A DNA stretch of 36,250 bases from a bacterium (GCA_021806745.1 JAJZQS010000018.1:1-36250), one strand, 5' to 3'. Positions 7,880 through 15,781 are shown, counted from the first letter of the stretch. Translations and numbers: made by a program. The notes: a model not told the origin generated them from the sequence alone.

Positions 7880-9664
7880 CTACGCGCGCGCGGGCAAGGT
7901 GAAGCGGAAAGTCGTGCCGCCGGGCCGGCGGCTTTCGACGGAGACCTCGCCGCCCTGCGCCTCGACCAGGTGCTTGACGATGGAAAGCCCCAGTCCCGTG
8001 CCTCCGGCCTCGCGCGAGCGCGCCTTGTCCACGCGGTAGAAGCGCTCGAACACGCGCGGCAAGTCGGCTTCCGGGATGCCCACTCCGGTGTCGCGCACGG
8101 ACACCTCCACGCGTCCGCCGCGCGCGGCGCAGCTCACGCTCACCGAGCCGCCCGGCTCGGTGTATTTGATGGCGTTGTCGAGCAGGTTGGCCAGGATCTG
8201 GCGCGCGTGGTCGGGGTCGGCCGAGGCGCGCGGCAGGCCCTCCGGCGCGGGTTCGACGCCGAGCGTCACTCCCCGCTCCTCGGCGATCGGCGCGAACGCG
8301 CGCGCGGACTCGGCCAGCAGCGCGGGGACCTCCACGGCCGTCAGGCGCGGCGCGCGGTGGCCGGACTCGATGGCGGACAAGTCGAGCAGGTCGTCGACGA
8401 GCTTGGTCAGGCGGTCGGCGTGCTCTTCGATGGTGCGCACGAAGTCCTCGCGGTTGTCCTTGTCGTCGAGCGCGCCGGCGCGCAGGGTTTCCGCGTAGCC
8501 TTTGATGGAGGCCAGAGGCGTGCGCAGTTCGTGGCTGACGTTGGCCACGAAGTCGCGGCGCACCTGCTCCAGGCGGCGCAGCCGGGTGATGTCGTGGAGC
8601 ACCAGCAGAGCGCCGGCGGCGCGGCCCGCCTCGATCATCGGCGCGGCGTGAGCGTCGAAGACCATCTCCTCGGGCGCGAACAGGCGGATTTCCTGGGCCA
8701 GGGGCTTGCGCTCGCGCAAGACCGCGCCCAGCAGCGAGGCGATGCCGTTGTGGCGCAGGGCTTCGAGGTAGCGGCGGCCGCGCGCGGCCGCGGCGTCCAC
8801 GCCGAGCAGGCGCGACAGCGCCGGATTGACCACCAGCACCGCCCCCGCGCCGTCCACCGCGACGACGGCCTCGGTCATTTGGTCGAGCACCGCCGCGAGC
8901 TGAGCCTTGTCGCGGGAAAGCTCCGCGACGGTCGTCTGCACGCGCGCGGCCAATTCATTGAGCGCCCCGCCGAGCACGTCGAACTCCACCCCGCCCACGC
9001 CCGGCGCCCGCGCCTCGTAGTCGCCCGCGGCGATGCGTCTGGCGGCCGCGGCCATCTCGGCGACGGGCCGCGCGACCTCGCGCGCGAGCGCCGCCGAGGC
9101 CAGCAGCGCCGCGGCCAGCGCGGCGAGCGTGGTCCACAGCACCAGCGAGCGCGCGCGGCCGACGGCGAGCTCGACTTGCGCCAGCGGGACCGACAGGCGC
9201 GCCACTCCGAGCAGGCGCCCGGCTCGGCGCATCGGCGCCGCCGCGTAGAGCATCCCGCGCCCGACGGTGGCGCTGCGGCGCGAGGCCGTGACCTCCCGTC
9301 CCGAGACGGCCGCCGCGACCTCGGGCCGCGTCGAATGGTTCTGCGCGCGCGCGAGCGCCGCGTCGTCGAGCTCGGAGTCTCCGGCCAGCCGCCCGTCGGG
9401 CGCGATCAGGGTCGCGCGGCAAGCGCACGCGGCCGCAAGAAGCCGCGCCTCGGCCTGCGCCGAGCCGGCAGACAGCGCGGCGGGCGCGGCGCTGGCCGCG
9501 CGCAGCGCGGCCAGGCGCGCCTGCGTCTGCAGTCCGCGCGCGAGGTCGGCGGTCAGGCGCTCGCGCAGGCCGCGCGTGAGGACGGCGCCGACCGCCGCGA
9601 GGGTTCCGGCCACCACGGCCGCCACGAGCAGGCCCAGCCGGAGGCCGAAGCGCCCGCGCGTCAC
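7880..9664 (-). CDS. phoR: Phosphate-regulon sensor histidine kinase PhoR
   Basis: The 594-residue membrane kinase has a first membrane helix (about residues 8-30), a periplasmic sensor stretch, a second helix (about 168-190), a HAMP linker, a PAS domain (about 250-350), a HisKA domain and a HATPase. HisKA has the phospho-acceptor His near residue 378 in NVSHELRTPLASIKGY. The HATPase has N box DNAIKYTEPGG, G1 DTGVGIP, F box FERFYRVD and G2 GGTGLGLSIVKH. PAS plus HisKA is the usual PhoR layout; the large periplasmic part (about 135 residues) resembles the longer PhoR of Gram-positives rather than the short E. coli form. It overlaps phoB by four bases and lies in the Pho cluster, which supports the name. 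Confidence 0.9.
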   Translation of the reverse strand: MTRGRFGLRLGLLVAAVVAGTLAAVGAVLTRGLRERLTADLARGLQTQARLAALRAASAAPAALSAGSAQAEARLLAAACACRATLIAPDGRLAGDSELDDAALARAQNHSTRPEVAAAVSGREVTASRRSATVGRGMLYAAAPMRRAGRLLGVARLSVPLAQVELAVGRARSLVLWTTLAALAAALLASAALAREVARPVAEMAAAARRIAAGDYEARAPGVGGVEFDVLGGALNELAARVQTTVAELSRDKAQLAAVLDQMTEAVVAVDGAGAVLVVNPALSRLLGVDAAAARGRRYLEALRHNGIASLLGAVLRERKPLAQEIRLFAPEEMVFDAHAAPMIEAGRAAGALLVLHDITRLRRLEQVRRDFVANVSHELRTPLASIKGYAETLRAGALDDKDNREDFVRTIEEHADRLTKLVDDLLDLSAIESGHRAPRLTAVEVPALLAESARAFAPIAEERGVTLGVEPAPEGLPRASADPDHARQILANLLDNAIKYTEPGGSVSVSCAARGGRVEVSVRDTGVGIPEADLPRVFERFYRVDKARSREAGGTGLGLSIVKHLVEAQGGEVSVESRRPGGTTFRFTLPARA

Positions 9665-10347
9665 GGCTCGGGCTTGATGCGGTAGCCGACGTTCTTGACG
9701 GTGGCCACGCGCGCGGACTCGGGGCCGAGCTTGTCGCGCAGGCGCGCGACGTGCTGGTCGACGGTGCGGGTGTCGATCTCCATGGAGCGGTCGTAGCCCC
9801 AGACCTTCTCCAGGATCTGGTCGCGAGACAGCGCGCGGCCGCCGGACTGCAGGAGGATCTTCAGGAACTCGAACTCCTTGGAGGTGAGCTGGACGTCCTT
9901 GCCGCGCACGCGGACCTCGTAGCGTTCGACGTCCATCTCGATGCCGCCGGCGCGCAGCAGCGACGCCGCCGCCTCGGCCGGAGCGGCTCGGCGCAGCAGC
10001 GCCTTCACGCGCGCCAGCAGTTCGCGCACGCCGAAGGGCTTGGTCAGGTAGTCGTCGGCGCCGAGCTCAAGTCCCAGCACGCGGTCCACTTCTTCCTTGC
10101 GCGCGGTCAGCATCAGCACGGGCGCGCGGGTTTCGCGGCGGACGATCTTGAGCAGTTCGAAGCCGTCGAGCTTGGGCACCATCACGTCCAGGATCAGCAG
10201 GTCCGGGCGGTCCTTGCGCGCCGCGCCCAGGCCCGCCTCGCCGTCCGTGGCCGAGACGACGCGGTAGCCCTCCTTTTCGAGGTTGTATTTCAGCAGACGC
10301 ACGATGTCCTTGTCGTCTTCAACGACGAGGATCTTTTCCTGGGCCAT
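9661..10347 (-). CDS. phoB: Phosphate-regulon response regulator PhoB
   Basis: A 228-residue OmpR-family regulator. The receiver domain has acidic residues VVEDDKDI, the phosphorylation Asp in LLILDVMVPK (near residue 54) and the Lys in LTKPFG. The C-terminal winged helix carries EFEFLKILLQSGGRALSRDQ and TVDQHVARLRDKLG. Once phosphorylated by PhoR it should bind the 11-base repeats found nearby. It is transcribed with phoR (4-base overlap). No convincing ribosome binding site precedes the ATG; a weak GAGCAT six bases upstream hints at a leaderless start. A single CGTCAC half-site lies about 45 bases upstream. Confidence 0.93.
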   Translation of the reverse strand: MAQEKILVVEDDKDIVRLLKYNLEKEGYRVVSATDGEAGLGAARKDRPDLLILDVMVPKLDGFELLKIVRRETRAPVLMLTARKEEVDRVLGLELGADDYLTKPFGVRELLARVKALLRRAAPAEAAASLLRAGGIEMDVERYEVRVRGKDVQLTSKEFEFLKILLQSGGRALSRDQILEKVWGYDRSMEIDTRTVDQHVARLRDKLGPESARVATVKNVGYRIKPEP

Positions 10348-10403
10348 GGCCCGATGCTCTCATTTCGAAGGCGGGCCGTCAACGGCGTGCGTGACGCCCG
10401 CGC

Positions 10404-10432
10404 TTGCGGGCGCGCCCCGGCATCCGCTATCC
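10404..10432 (+). promoter_or_regulatory. Putative promoter of the DUF47-pit operon
   Basis: TTGCGG at 10404-10409 and TATCCT at 10427-10432 are separated by 17 bases. Transcription would start near 10439, just before the Pho box at 10442. Both hexamers are imperfect (3/6 and 4/6), so this is moderate evidence. Confidence 0.45.
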
Positions 10433-10441
10433 TCTCGGCGT

Positions 10442-10469
10442 CGTCACGCGTTCGTCACGCGCGCGTCGG
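10442..10469 (+). promoter_or_regulatory. Pho box before the DUF47-pit operon
   Basis: On the plus strand CGTCAC at 10442-10447 and 10453-10458 and CGTCGG at 10464-10469, each 11 bases apart. The core is identical to those before pstS and the porin. It lies downstream of the only recognisable promoter, which would suit repression by PhoB. Confidence 0.78.
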
Positions 10470-10494
10470 CAAGATTTGACGCTCAGGGGGCGGG

Positions 10495-11121
10495 GTGGCT
10501 TTTCGACTGATTCCGAGGGAAGAGAAGTTCTTCGATTTGTTCGAGGCCCAGGCCGCGCACAACGTCGAGGCCGCGAAGCTTTTTCGCGAGATGGCCGTCT
10601 CCTGGAGCCGGGAGCGCTCGCGCTTCGACCGTTTGCGCGACATCGAACACGAGGCCGACATCACCTGCCACGAGATCTACGACAAGCTCAACCGCACCTT
10701 CGTCACGCCCTTCGACCGCGAGGACATCCGCGAATTGGCCAGCGAGCTCGACACGGTCGTCGACTTGATCGAGTCGGTGGGGCAGAGGATGTACCTTTAT
10801 CAGATCGCGGCGGCGCACGAGGACTTGGCGCGGCTGACCGACATCCTCTATCAGTGCGCGCAGACGCTGCACAAGGCGGTCTGCGAACTGCGCGATCCGG
10901 CCAAGTCCCGCCGCGTCCTCGACTACTGCATCGAGGTCAACCGCCTGGAGAACGCCGGCGACCACGCGCTGGGCACGGCCATCGGCAAGCTCTTCCAGGG
11001 CCGGCCCGATCCGCTCGAGGTCATCAAGTGGAAGGAGATCTACGAAACCGTGGAGCAGTCCATCGACAAGTGCGAAGACGTCGCGCACACGCTCGAGACG
11101 ATCCTGGTCAAGCAGGCCTGA
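10495..11121 (+). CDS. DUF47 / PhoU-like Pit accessory protein
   Basis: The 208-residue helical protein has PhoU-like repeats: RFDRLRDIEHEADITCHEIYDKLNRTF and EVNRLENAGDHALGTAIGKLF, plus EQSIDKCEDVAHTLETIL. FVTPFDREDIRELASELDTVVDLIE is characteristic of the DUF47 family that travels with Pit transporters and is thought to modulate them. It begins with GTG after a purine-rich CAGGGGGCGGGG stretch. The pit gene follows four bases after its stop, and the pair forms the first half of a four-gene operon. Confidence 0.9.
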   Translation: MAFRLIPREEKFFDLFEAQAAHNVEAAKLFREMAVSWSRERSRFDRLRDIEHEADITCHEIYDKLNRTFVTPFDREDIRELASELDTVVDLIESVGQRMYLYQIAAAHEDLARLTDILYQCAQTLHKAVCELRDPAKSRRVLDYCIEVNRLENAGDHALGTAIGKLFQGRPDPLEVIKWKEIYETVEQSIDKCEDVAHTLETILVKQA

Positions 11122-11125
11122 GGCC

Positions 11126-12130
11126 GTGGGCCACCTGAGCCCGGCGATCGTCGCCGTGATCGTGATGGCGTTCCTGTTCGACATGCTCAACGGCATGCAC
11201 GACGCGGCCAACTCGATCGCGACGGTCGTGTCCACGCGAGTGCTCTCTCCCGGGCAGGCCGTGCTGTGGGCGGGATTTTTCAACTTCGTGGCGGCCTTCT
11301 TCTTCAAGGTCCATGTCGCCGACACCATCGGCAAGGGTCTGGTCGATCCTCGCGTCGTGGACACGGCGGTGGTGGCCGGGGCTCTCATCGGCGCCAGCCT
11401 CTGGGACTGGATCACGATCGTCTTCGGCATCCCGGTCAGTTCCTCCCACGCTCTCATCGGGGGGATGATCGGAGCCGGCTTTGCCAAGGCCGGCGCGGGC
11501 TGCCTGCAGTACGCGACGCTCAAGACCACGGTCTTGTTCATCTTCCTGTCGCCGCTGATCGGCTTGATCTTCGGCTTCGGGCTGATGGTGGCGGTCTACT
11601 GGATTTTCCGCCGGCGCTCCCCGTCGCAGGTGGACCGGTTCTTCCGCGTCGGCCAGATGTTCTCGGCCGGACTCTACAGCCTTTCCCACGGCGCCAACGA
11701 CGGCCAAAAAACGATGGGCGTCATCGCGGTGCTTCTCTACGCCAACGGCCTGCTCGGCGACAAGTTCTACGTTCCGGTGTGGGTCATCGTCGCCTGCTGC
11801 GCGGTCATGGGCCTGGGCACGACGCTGGGCGGCTGGAAAATCGTGCGCACGATGGGCAGCAAGGTCACCAAGCTCAAGCCGGTGGGGGGCTTTTGCGCCG
11901 AGGCCGGCGCGGGGCTGTCGATCTTGATCTGCTCGGCCTTCGGCATCCCGGTGTCGACCACGCACACGATCACCGGCGCCATCGTCGGCGTGGGCACGAC
12001 CCAGCGGCTGTCGGCCGTGCGTTGGGGCGTGGCCGGGCGCATCGTTTGGGCCTGGGTGCTGACGATCCCGTGCGCCGCGCTCACCTCGGCGCTGGTCTAC
12101 AAGCTTCTGGCGCTGGCGTTTCGAGCATGA
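11126..12130 (+). CDS. pit: Low-affinity inorganic phosphate transporter Pit
   Basis: A 334-residue inner-membrane symporter of the PiT family. It has the two inverted signature repeats: NGMHDAANSIATVVSTRVLSP in the first half and LSHGANDGQKTMGVIAVLL in the second. Repeated GIPVSSSHALIGG and GIPVSTTHTITGA also match. Pit imports metal-phosphate with protons and serves phosphate-replete growth, which complements the high-affinity Pst system. A GTG start follows the DUF47 stop by four bases. The length is on the short side, similar to other DUF47-linked Pit proteins. Confidence 0.93.
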   Translation: MGHLSPAIVAVIVMAFLFDMLNGMHDAANSIATVVSTRVLSPGQAVLWAGFFNFVAAFFFKVHVADTIGKGLVDPRVVDTAVVAGALIGASLWDWITIVFGIPVSSSHALIGGMIGAGFAKAGAGCLQYATLKTTVLFIFLSPLIGLIFGFGLMVAVYWIFRRRSPSQVDRFFRVGQMFSAGLYSLSHGANDGQKTMGVIAVLLYANGLLGDKFYVPVWVIVACCAVMGLGTTLGGWKIVRTMGSKVTKLKPVGGFCAEAGAGLSILICSAFGIPVSTTHTITGAIVGVGTTQRLSAVRWGVAGRIVWAWVLTIPCAALTSALVYKLLALAFRA

Positions 12131-12624
12131 AAGCCGACCTCGGCGCCGCCATCACCAAGCGCGCGCTCGACTACGCGTGCTCGTTCGACGCCTACGCCCG
12201 CGAGAAGATCGCCGAGCTCAAGCCCTACGCCGGAGAGAAGCGCAACGTCTGCCTGCAGGCCGCCATCGTGGTGGCGGCCTTGATCCAACTGGAGCGCCGC
12301 GACGGCGCGCAAGATCGCGAGTCGCGCCATCAAGGCGTCGTGCGCTCCTACGCGCCCGCCGTCGCGCATCGCCACATCCCGGTCATCCAGGAGCTCTGCG
12401 CCGCCTTGCTCTCGGCCGACGCGTCGCGCTGGAGAGCCGACGAGATCCCCTCTCTGGCACCCTTGGCCGCCTCGACCGACAAGGACTTGATCGCGGCGCT
12501 GGGCGCCAAGCTCGCCCGCGCCGTCACCAACAAGCCGGTCCTGGGGCCGGCCGAGCAGGCCATCGCCTCGGCGATGGGCCGCAGCGCGTGGACCAGTGCT
12601 ACGATGATCGTTCGCCGGCTGTGA
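12127..12624 (+). CDS. Unknown helical protein in the pit operon
   Basis: The 165-residue soluble product is not recognised. It is predicted mostly helical, with an N-terminal region rich in charged residues (FDAYAREKIAELKPYAGEKRN) and a central HRHIPVIQELCAALL helix. It has no signal peptide or membrane segment. It overlaps the pit stop by four bases (ATGA) and overlaps the next gene by four bases (GTGA), so it is translated from the same mRNA. A role linked to phosphate supply or to the glycosylase downstream is possible but not shown. Confidence 0.75.
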   Translation: MKADLGAAITKRALDYACSFDAYAREKIAELKPYAGEKRNVCLQAAIVVAALIQLERRDGAQDRESRHQGVVRSYAPAVAHRHIPVIQELCAALLSADASRWRADEIPSLAPLAASTDKDLIAALGAKLARAVTNKPVLGPAEQAIASAMGRSAWTSATMIVRRL

Positions 12625-13181
12625 GGACTTTGCCCGGCGCGCGTCGGCCGCCGACGCGCGCGGAGCTTGCGGCCGCGAAGAGCAAGACGGTCAAGGACCT
12701 CATCCGCCCGGGGCTGGAAGTGCTTTTCGTCGGCATCAACCCGGGGCTCTACACGGCGGCCATCGGCCGTCACTTCGGGCGGCCCGGCAACCGCTTCTGG
12801 CCGGCGCTCAACGCCTCGGGGCTTCTGCGCGAGCCGCTGACGCCTTATGAGTCCGAGAGGTTGCTGGACTCGAACTTGGGCATCACCAACGTCGTGCGCC
12901 GCGCCACGGCGGCGGCCGACGAGCTGACGCGCGAGGAGCTGCGCGCGGGAGCCGCGGTCCTCCGGCGCAAGATCCTGCGCTACGCGCCGCGGCAGGCGGC
13001 CTTCCTGGGCTTGGGGCTGTATCGCGACGCCTTCGACCGTCCTCGCGCGCGGCTCGGTCTGCTGGAGGAGACCATTGGGAGCACGAAGCTGTGGGTGCTG
13101 CCCAATCCCAGCGGGCTTAACGCGCATTTCCAAGTTCACGACTACGCGTGCCTGTTTCGGCGTCTGCGTCCGCCGCGTTGA
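12621..13181 (+). CDS. mug: G:T/U mismatch-specific DNA glycosylase (Mug/TDG type)
   Basis: The 186-residue protein belongs to family 2 of the uracil-DNA glycosylase superfamily. The active-site motif GINPGLYTAAIGRHFGRPGN with Asn in GINPG and the DNA-wedge motif LPNPSGLN match Mug. GRPGNRFWPALNASGLL and LGITNVVRRATAAADELT are also as in Mug. It removes uracil, ethenocytosine or thymine mispaired with G. The GTG start overlaps the previous stop (GTGA), so the gene is the tail of the DUF47-pit operon. DNA repair in a phosphate operon is unusual and may simply be operon hitch-hiking. Confidence 0.88.
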   Translation: MRTLPGARRPPTRAELAAAKSKTVKDLIRPGLEVLFVGINPGLYTAAIGRHFGRPGNRFWPALNASGLLREPLTPYESERLLDSNLGITNVVRRATAAADELTREELRAGAAVLRRKILRYAPRQAAFLGLGLYRDAFDRPRARLGLLEETIGSTKLWVLPNPSGLNAHFQVHDYACLFRRLRPPR

Positions 13182-13230
13182 CTCGCCCGGGACGCCCCGC
13201 TCGGCTGCGGCAAAGCGACAAATGTTCCTA

Positions 13231-13261
13231 TTGACATGATAGTCGTCATATATCATGATAA
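13231..13261 (+). promoter_or_regulatory. AT-rich promoter of the AAA_14 ATPase gene
   Basis: A consensus TTGACA at 13231-13236 is followed by CATGAT at 13254-13259 (17-base spacer) and an overlapping TATCAT at 13251-13256. The palindrome TATCATGATA (13251-13260) ends one base before the ATG. The heptamer CATGATA occurs twice, starting at 13235 and 13254. The AT content stands out sharply from the rest of the window. The mRNA would be leaderless or nearly so. Confidence 0.6.
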
Positions 13262-14425
13262 ATGACGGCAATGTCGACACCTGGATATGCCCGGCGTCTT
13301 TTGGATCCGGCCGCGATGCTAGCGCGCAAGTCGACGCTGCTTTTGGGCCCTCGCCAGACGGGGAAAACCTCCCTCCTGCGCCACGCGCTGCGCGGCGCGA
13401 GGACCTACAATCTGCTCGACAGCGATGTCTACTTGAAACTCAGCCGCCGTCCCGCGCGCTTGCGCGAGGAACTGGCTCCGGGCGACAAGACGGTCGTCAT
13501 CGACGAAATCCAGCGTCTCCCGGCGCTGCTCGATGAAGTCCAGCTCCTGATCGAGGAGCGCGGGATACGGTTCCTTCTGACCGGTTCGAGCGCGCGCAAG
13601 CTGCGGCGCGGCGGCGTCAATCTCTTGGGCGGGCGCGCGGCGACGATGAACTTGCATCCCTTCGTTTCCGCGGAGCTCCCGGAGCTGGAGCTGTCGCGCG
13701 TCCTGCAGTTCGGCCTTCTGCCGCCGGTCTACTTTTCCGATAGGCCGGACGCGGAACTCGTCGATTATGTCGGAACCTACCTCAAAGAAGAGATCGCGGC
13801 GGAAGGCTTGACGCGAAATGTTCCCGCGTTCAGCCGTTTCCTGGAAGTCGCCGCGCTCTGCGACGGGCAACAGATCAATTTCACGAACATCGCCAACGAC
13901 GCTCAGGTGGCGCGCACGACGGTGCACGAGTACTTCGAGATTTTAAAAGACACCTTGCTGGCCTACGAGCTGCCGGCGTGGCAGAAGACGCTCAAGCGCA
14001 AGCCGATCCAGGTCCATAAGTTCTTTTTTTTCGACGTGGGTGTGTCGCGTGCGCTGCGGGGCGGCGGGCCGCTGCCGGACAATTCCCCGGAATTCGGTAA
14101 CGCTTTCGAGCGTTTTCTGTTTCATGAATTGCGCGCCTACGCGGACTATCGAATGGGGCGCGGCGGGGAGCATCTTCATTATTGGCGGTCGAAGTCCGGC
14201 TTTGAGGTTGACTTCATCCTCGCGGACAAAACGGCCGTCGAAGTCAAGGCGACTCGCCATGTCTCGCCGCGCGATCTCAGAGGCTTGCGCGCACTCTCCG
14301 AAGAAAGAAACATTCGAAGGCTGGTTTGCGTCAGTCGGGAGACCGAGCGGCGCGTCGTCGAGGGCGTCGAGATATTGCCGTGGCGCTTGTTCTTGAAGAA
14401 TTTGTGGGCCGATGCGTTCCGCTGA
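13262..14425 (+). CDS. AAA_14 / DUF4143 ATPase with PD-(D/E)XK-like C-terminus
   Basis: A 387-residue protein of the AAA_14-DUF4143 family. Walker A GPRQTGKTSL is at about residues 29-38, Walker B is KTVVIDEIQRLP, sensor-like is FLLTGSSARKL. A winged-helix-like segment (IANDAQVARTTVHEYFEIL) follows, and a C-terminal nuclease-like core GFEVDFILADKTAVEVKAT has the D-ExK spacing of PD-(D/E)XK enzymes. The family is widespread, often horizontally transferred, and its biological role is poorly defined. Codon use is visibly less GC-biased than in neighbours and the promoter is AT-rich, which fits recent acquisition. A second in-frame ATG at 13271 is an alternative start. It converges on sixA with the stops one base apart. 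Confidence 0.88.
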   Translation: MTAMSTPGYARRLLDPAAMLARKSTLLLGPRQTGKTSLLRHALRGARTYNLLDSDVYLKLSRRPARLREELAPGDKTVVIDEIQRLPALLDEVQLLIEERGIRFLLTGSSARKLRRGGVNLLGGRAATMNLHPFVSAELPELELSRVLQFGLLPPVYFSDRPDAELVDYVGTYLKEEIAAEGLTRNVPAFSRFLEVAALCDGQQINFTNIANDAQVARTTVHEYFEILKDTLLAYELPAWQKTLKRKPIQVHKFFFFDVGVSRALRGGGPLPDNSPEFGNAFERFLFHELRAYADYRMGRGGEHLHYWRSKSGFEVDFILADKTAVEVKATRHVSPRDLRGLRALSEERNIRRLVCVSRETERRVVEGVEILPWRLFLKNLWADAFR

Positions 14426-14426
14426 T

Positions 14427-14963
14427 TCATAAATCCCGCCATTGACGCCCGGCCGCCCCTTGAGGGCGCCGCGACAGCGCGCGCAGGTGGCGCGGCGCCA
14501 GCGACCAGACCAGCACTCCCGCGCCGGCCTCTGGGCGGGGGAGCTCGAGCAGCAGCGCCTGGGATTTCTTGAGCCTCAGGCGCGAGCGCGCCGCCCCCGT
14601 CATCAGCCAGGACGCCAGGCGCGAGAGGTGCGGCTCGTGGCCGACGAGTGCCACGCGCCTCTCGCGCCGGCGCGACAGCCAGGCCAAGAGATCCTCGGGC
14701 GCGCGGTCCGGCAGCAAGGCGTCGGTCTCCACGATGCGCCCGCCGCAGGCGCCCGCGAGCAGCGCCGCCGTCTGCGCCGCGCGCGTCCAGGGGCTTGTCG
14801 CGATCATGTCCAGCCGCCCGAACGCGCGCCGCAGGCCCGCGGCGGCTTCGCGCGCCTTCTTGCTCCCGCGCGGGGTCAGCGGGCGCTCGGCGTCGGGACG
14901 GCCCGCGCGGCGCCAGCGCTCGCGGTCGCCCGCCGGCCCGTGACGCACGATCAGGAGCTCCAC
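14427..14963 (-). CDS. sixA: Phosphohistidine phosphatase SixA-like
   Basis: A 178-residue histidine-phosphatase-superfamily protein. The RHG catalytic motif LLIVRHGPAG is at the extreme N-terminus, the second Arg is in TSPWTRAAQTAALL, and the second catalytic His is in VALVGHEPHLSRLASWL. These are the SixA features; SixA removes phosphate from phosphohistidine on signalling or phosphotransfer proteins. The GTG at 14963 puts the RHG motif at the correct distance from the N-terminus; longer starts would run through the divergent gene. No ribosome binding site is visible; CATAAT lies four bases upstream. Confidence 0.85.
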   Translation of the reverse strand: MELLIVRHGPAGDRERWRRAGRPDAERPLTPRGSKKAREAAAGLRRAFGRLDMIATSPWTRAAQTAALLAGACGGRIVETDALLPDRAPEDLLAWLSRRRERRVALVGHEPHLSRLASWLMTGAARSRLRLKKSQALLLELPRPEAGAGVLVWSLAPRHLRALSRRPQGAAGRQWRDL

Positions 14964-14967
14964 GACG

Positions 14968-14980
14968 ATTATGATATCAT
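14968..14980. promoter_or_regulatory. Shared AT-rich palindrome between divergent sixA and CYTH genes
   Basis: ATGATATCAT (14971-14980) is a perfect 10-base palindrome in a GC-rich context. On the minus strand CATAAT (14968-14973) would serve as -10 for sixA. On the plus strand TATGAT (14970-14975) or TATCAT (14975-14980) would serve the CYTH gene. The two promoters must overlap, so the genes probably compete or are co-regulated. Confidence 0.5.
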
Positions 14981-14988
14981 GGCGCCCG

Positions 14989-15777
14989 ATGTCGCGAAGC
15001 TTCGACGCCCTCGCCCGTTCGCTCAAGACGCGGCTTGCCATCGACGACCTGCGCTTCGTCGAGATCGAGTGCAAGAAGCGCGTGCTGCCCGAGGAGTCCT
15101 CCGAGCTCAAGGAGTGGCTGCTCGAGCGCCGCGGCGTCAAGCACAAGAAGAGCGCGTTCTTCTTCGACCAGTTCCTGGACACCGCCTCGGGCGACCTCTT
15201 GCGCGCCGGCGCCAGCCTGCGCCTGCGCTACAAGCGCGGCGGCTCGGCGGTCTACCTCCAATACAAGGGCCCCGGCTTCAACCGCGACGGCATCCTGTAT
15301 CGCTCGGAGTTCTCCTCGGCGCGCTTGACCGGCGTGTTCCTGGAGGAGAGCCACCACGACATCGTGCATTTCGCCGACGTCACCGTGGACTCGATTTTGC
15401 GCGGCCAGGCCACCTCCGAGATGGCCGAGGCCATGCGCCGCCACTTGGGCGCCGGCGTGGTGCGCCGCATCTCCAGCGGCCCCATCCTCGCGCTGTACCA
15501 AAAGGAGAAGTTCGAGGTGGACCTGGGCTCGGCGTTCCTGGAGCCCTCGCTTGACCGCGTGTTCGCCTTCCACATCGCCAAGAAGGGCCTGCACCCGTTG
15601 TCGACTTTCTGCGAGTTCGAAAACGAGATCAAGGCCGGCGACGGCTCCCTGCGCGCCAAGCTCGAGCACATGGACGACATGAGCGACTTCAACGCCGAAG
15701 TCGAGAAGCGCTTCGACTTGCGCCGCGAGCCGCTGGACAAATACCACCGCTGCGCGTCGTTCTTCGCGCGAAGCTGA
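14989..15777 (+). CDS. CYTH-domain triphosphatase-like protein
   Basis: The 262-residue protein begins its CYTH tunnel fold with FVEIECKKRV, a good ExExK-type metal and phosphate-binding motif. Arg/Lys-rich strands inside the tunnel follow (SLRLRYKRGG, VYLQYKGPGF), and later acidic strands include EVDLG and CEFENEIK. CYTH enzymes hydrolyse triphosphates such as thiamine triphosphate or inorganic tripolyphosphate, or act as class IV cyclases; the substrate cannot be decided here. No CHAD domain follows. Its neighbours SixA and, further on, Ppk1 make a polyphosphate link plausible. ATG 14989 follows TATCAT by eight bases; an in-frame ATG at 14971 lies inside the promoter palindrome. Confidence 0.82.
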   Translation: MSRSFDALARSLKTRLAIDDLRFVEIECKKRVLPEESSELKEWLLERRGVKHKKSAFFFDQFLDTASGDLLRAGASLRLRYKRGGSAVYLQYKGPGFNRDGILYRSEFSSARLTGVFLEESHHDIVHFADVTVDSILRGQATSEMAEAMRRHLGAGVVRRISSGPILALYQKEKFEVDLGSAFLEPSLDRVFAFHIAKKGLHPLSTFCEFENEIKAGDGSLRAKLEHMDDMSDFNAEVEKRFDLRREPLDKYHRCASFFARS

Positions 15778-15781
15778 CGCG

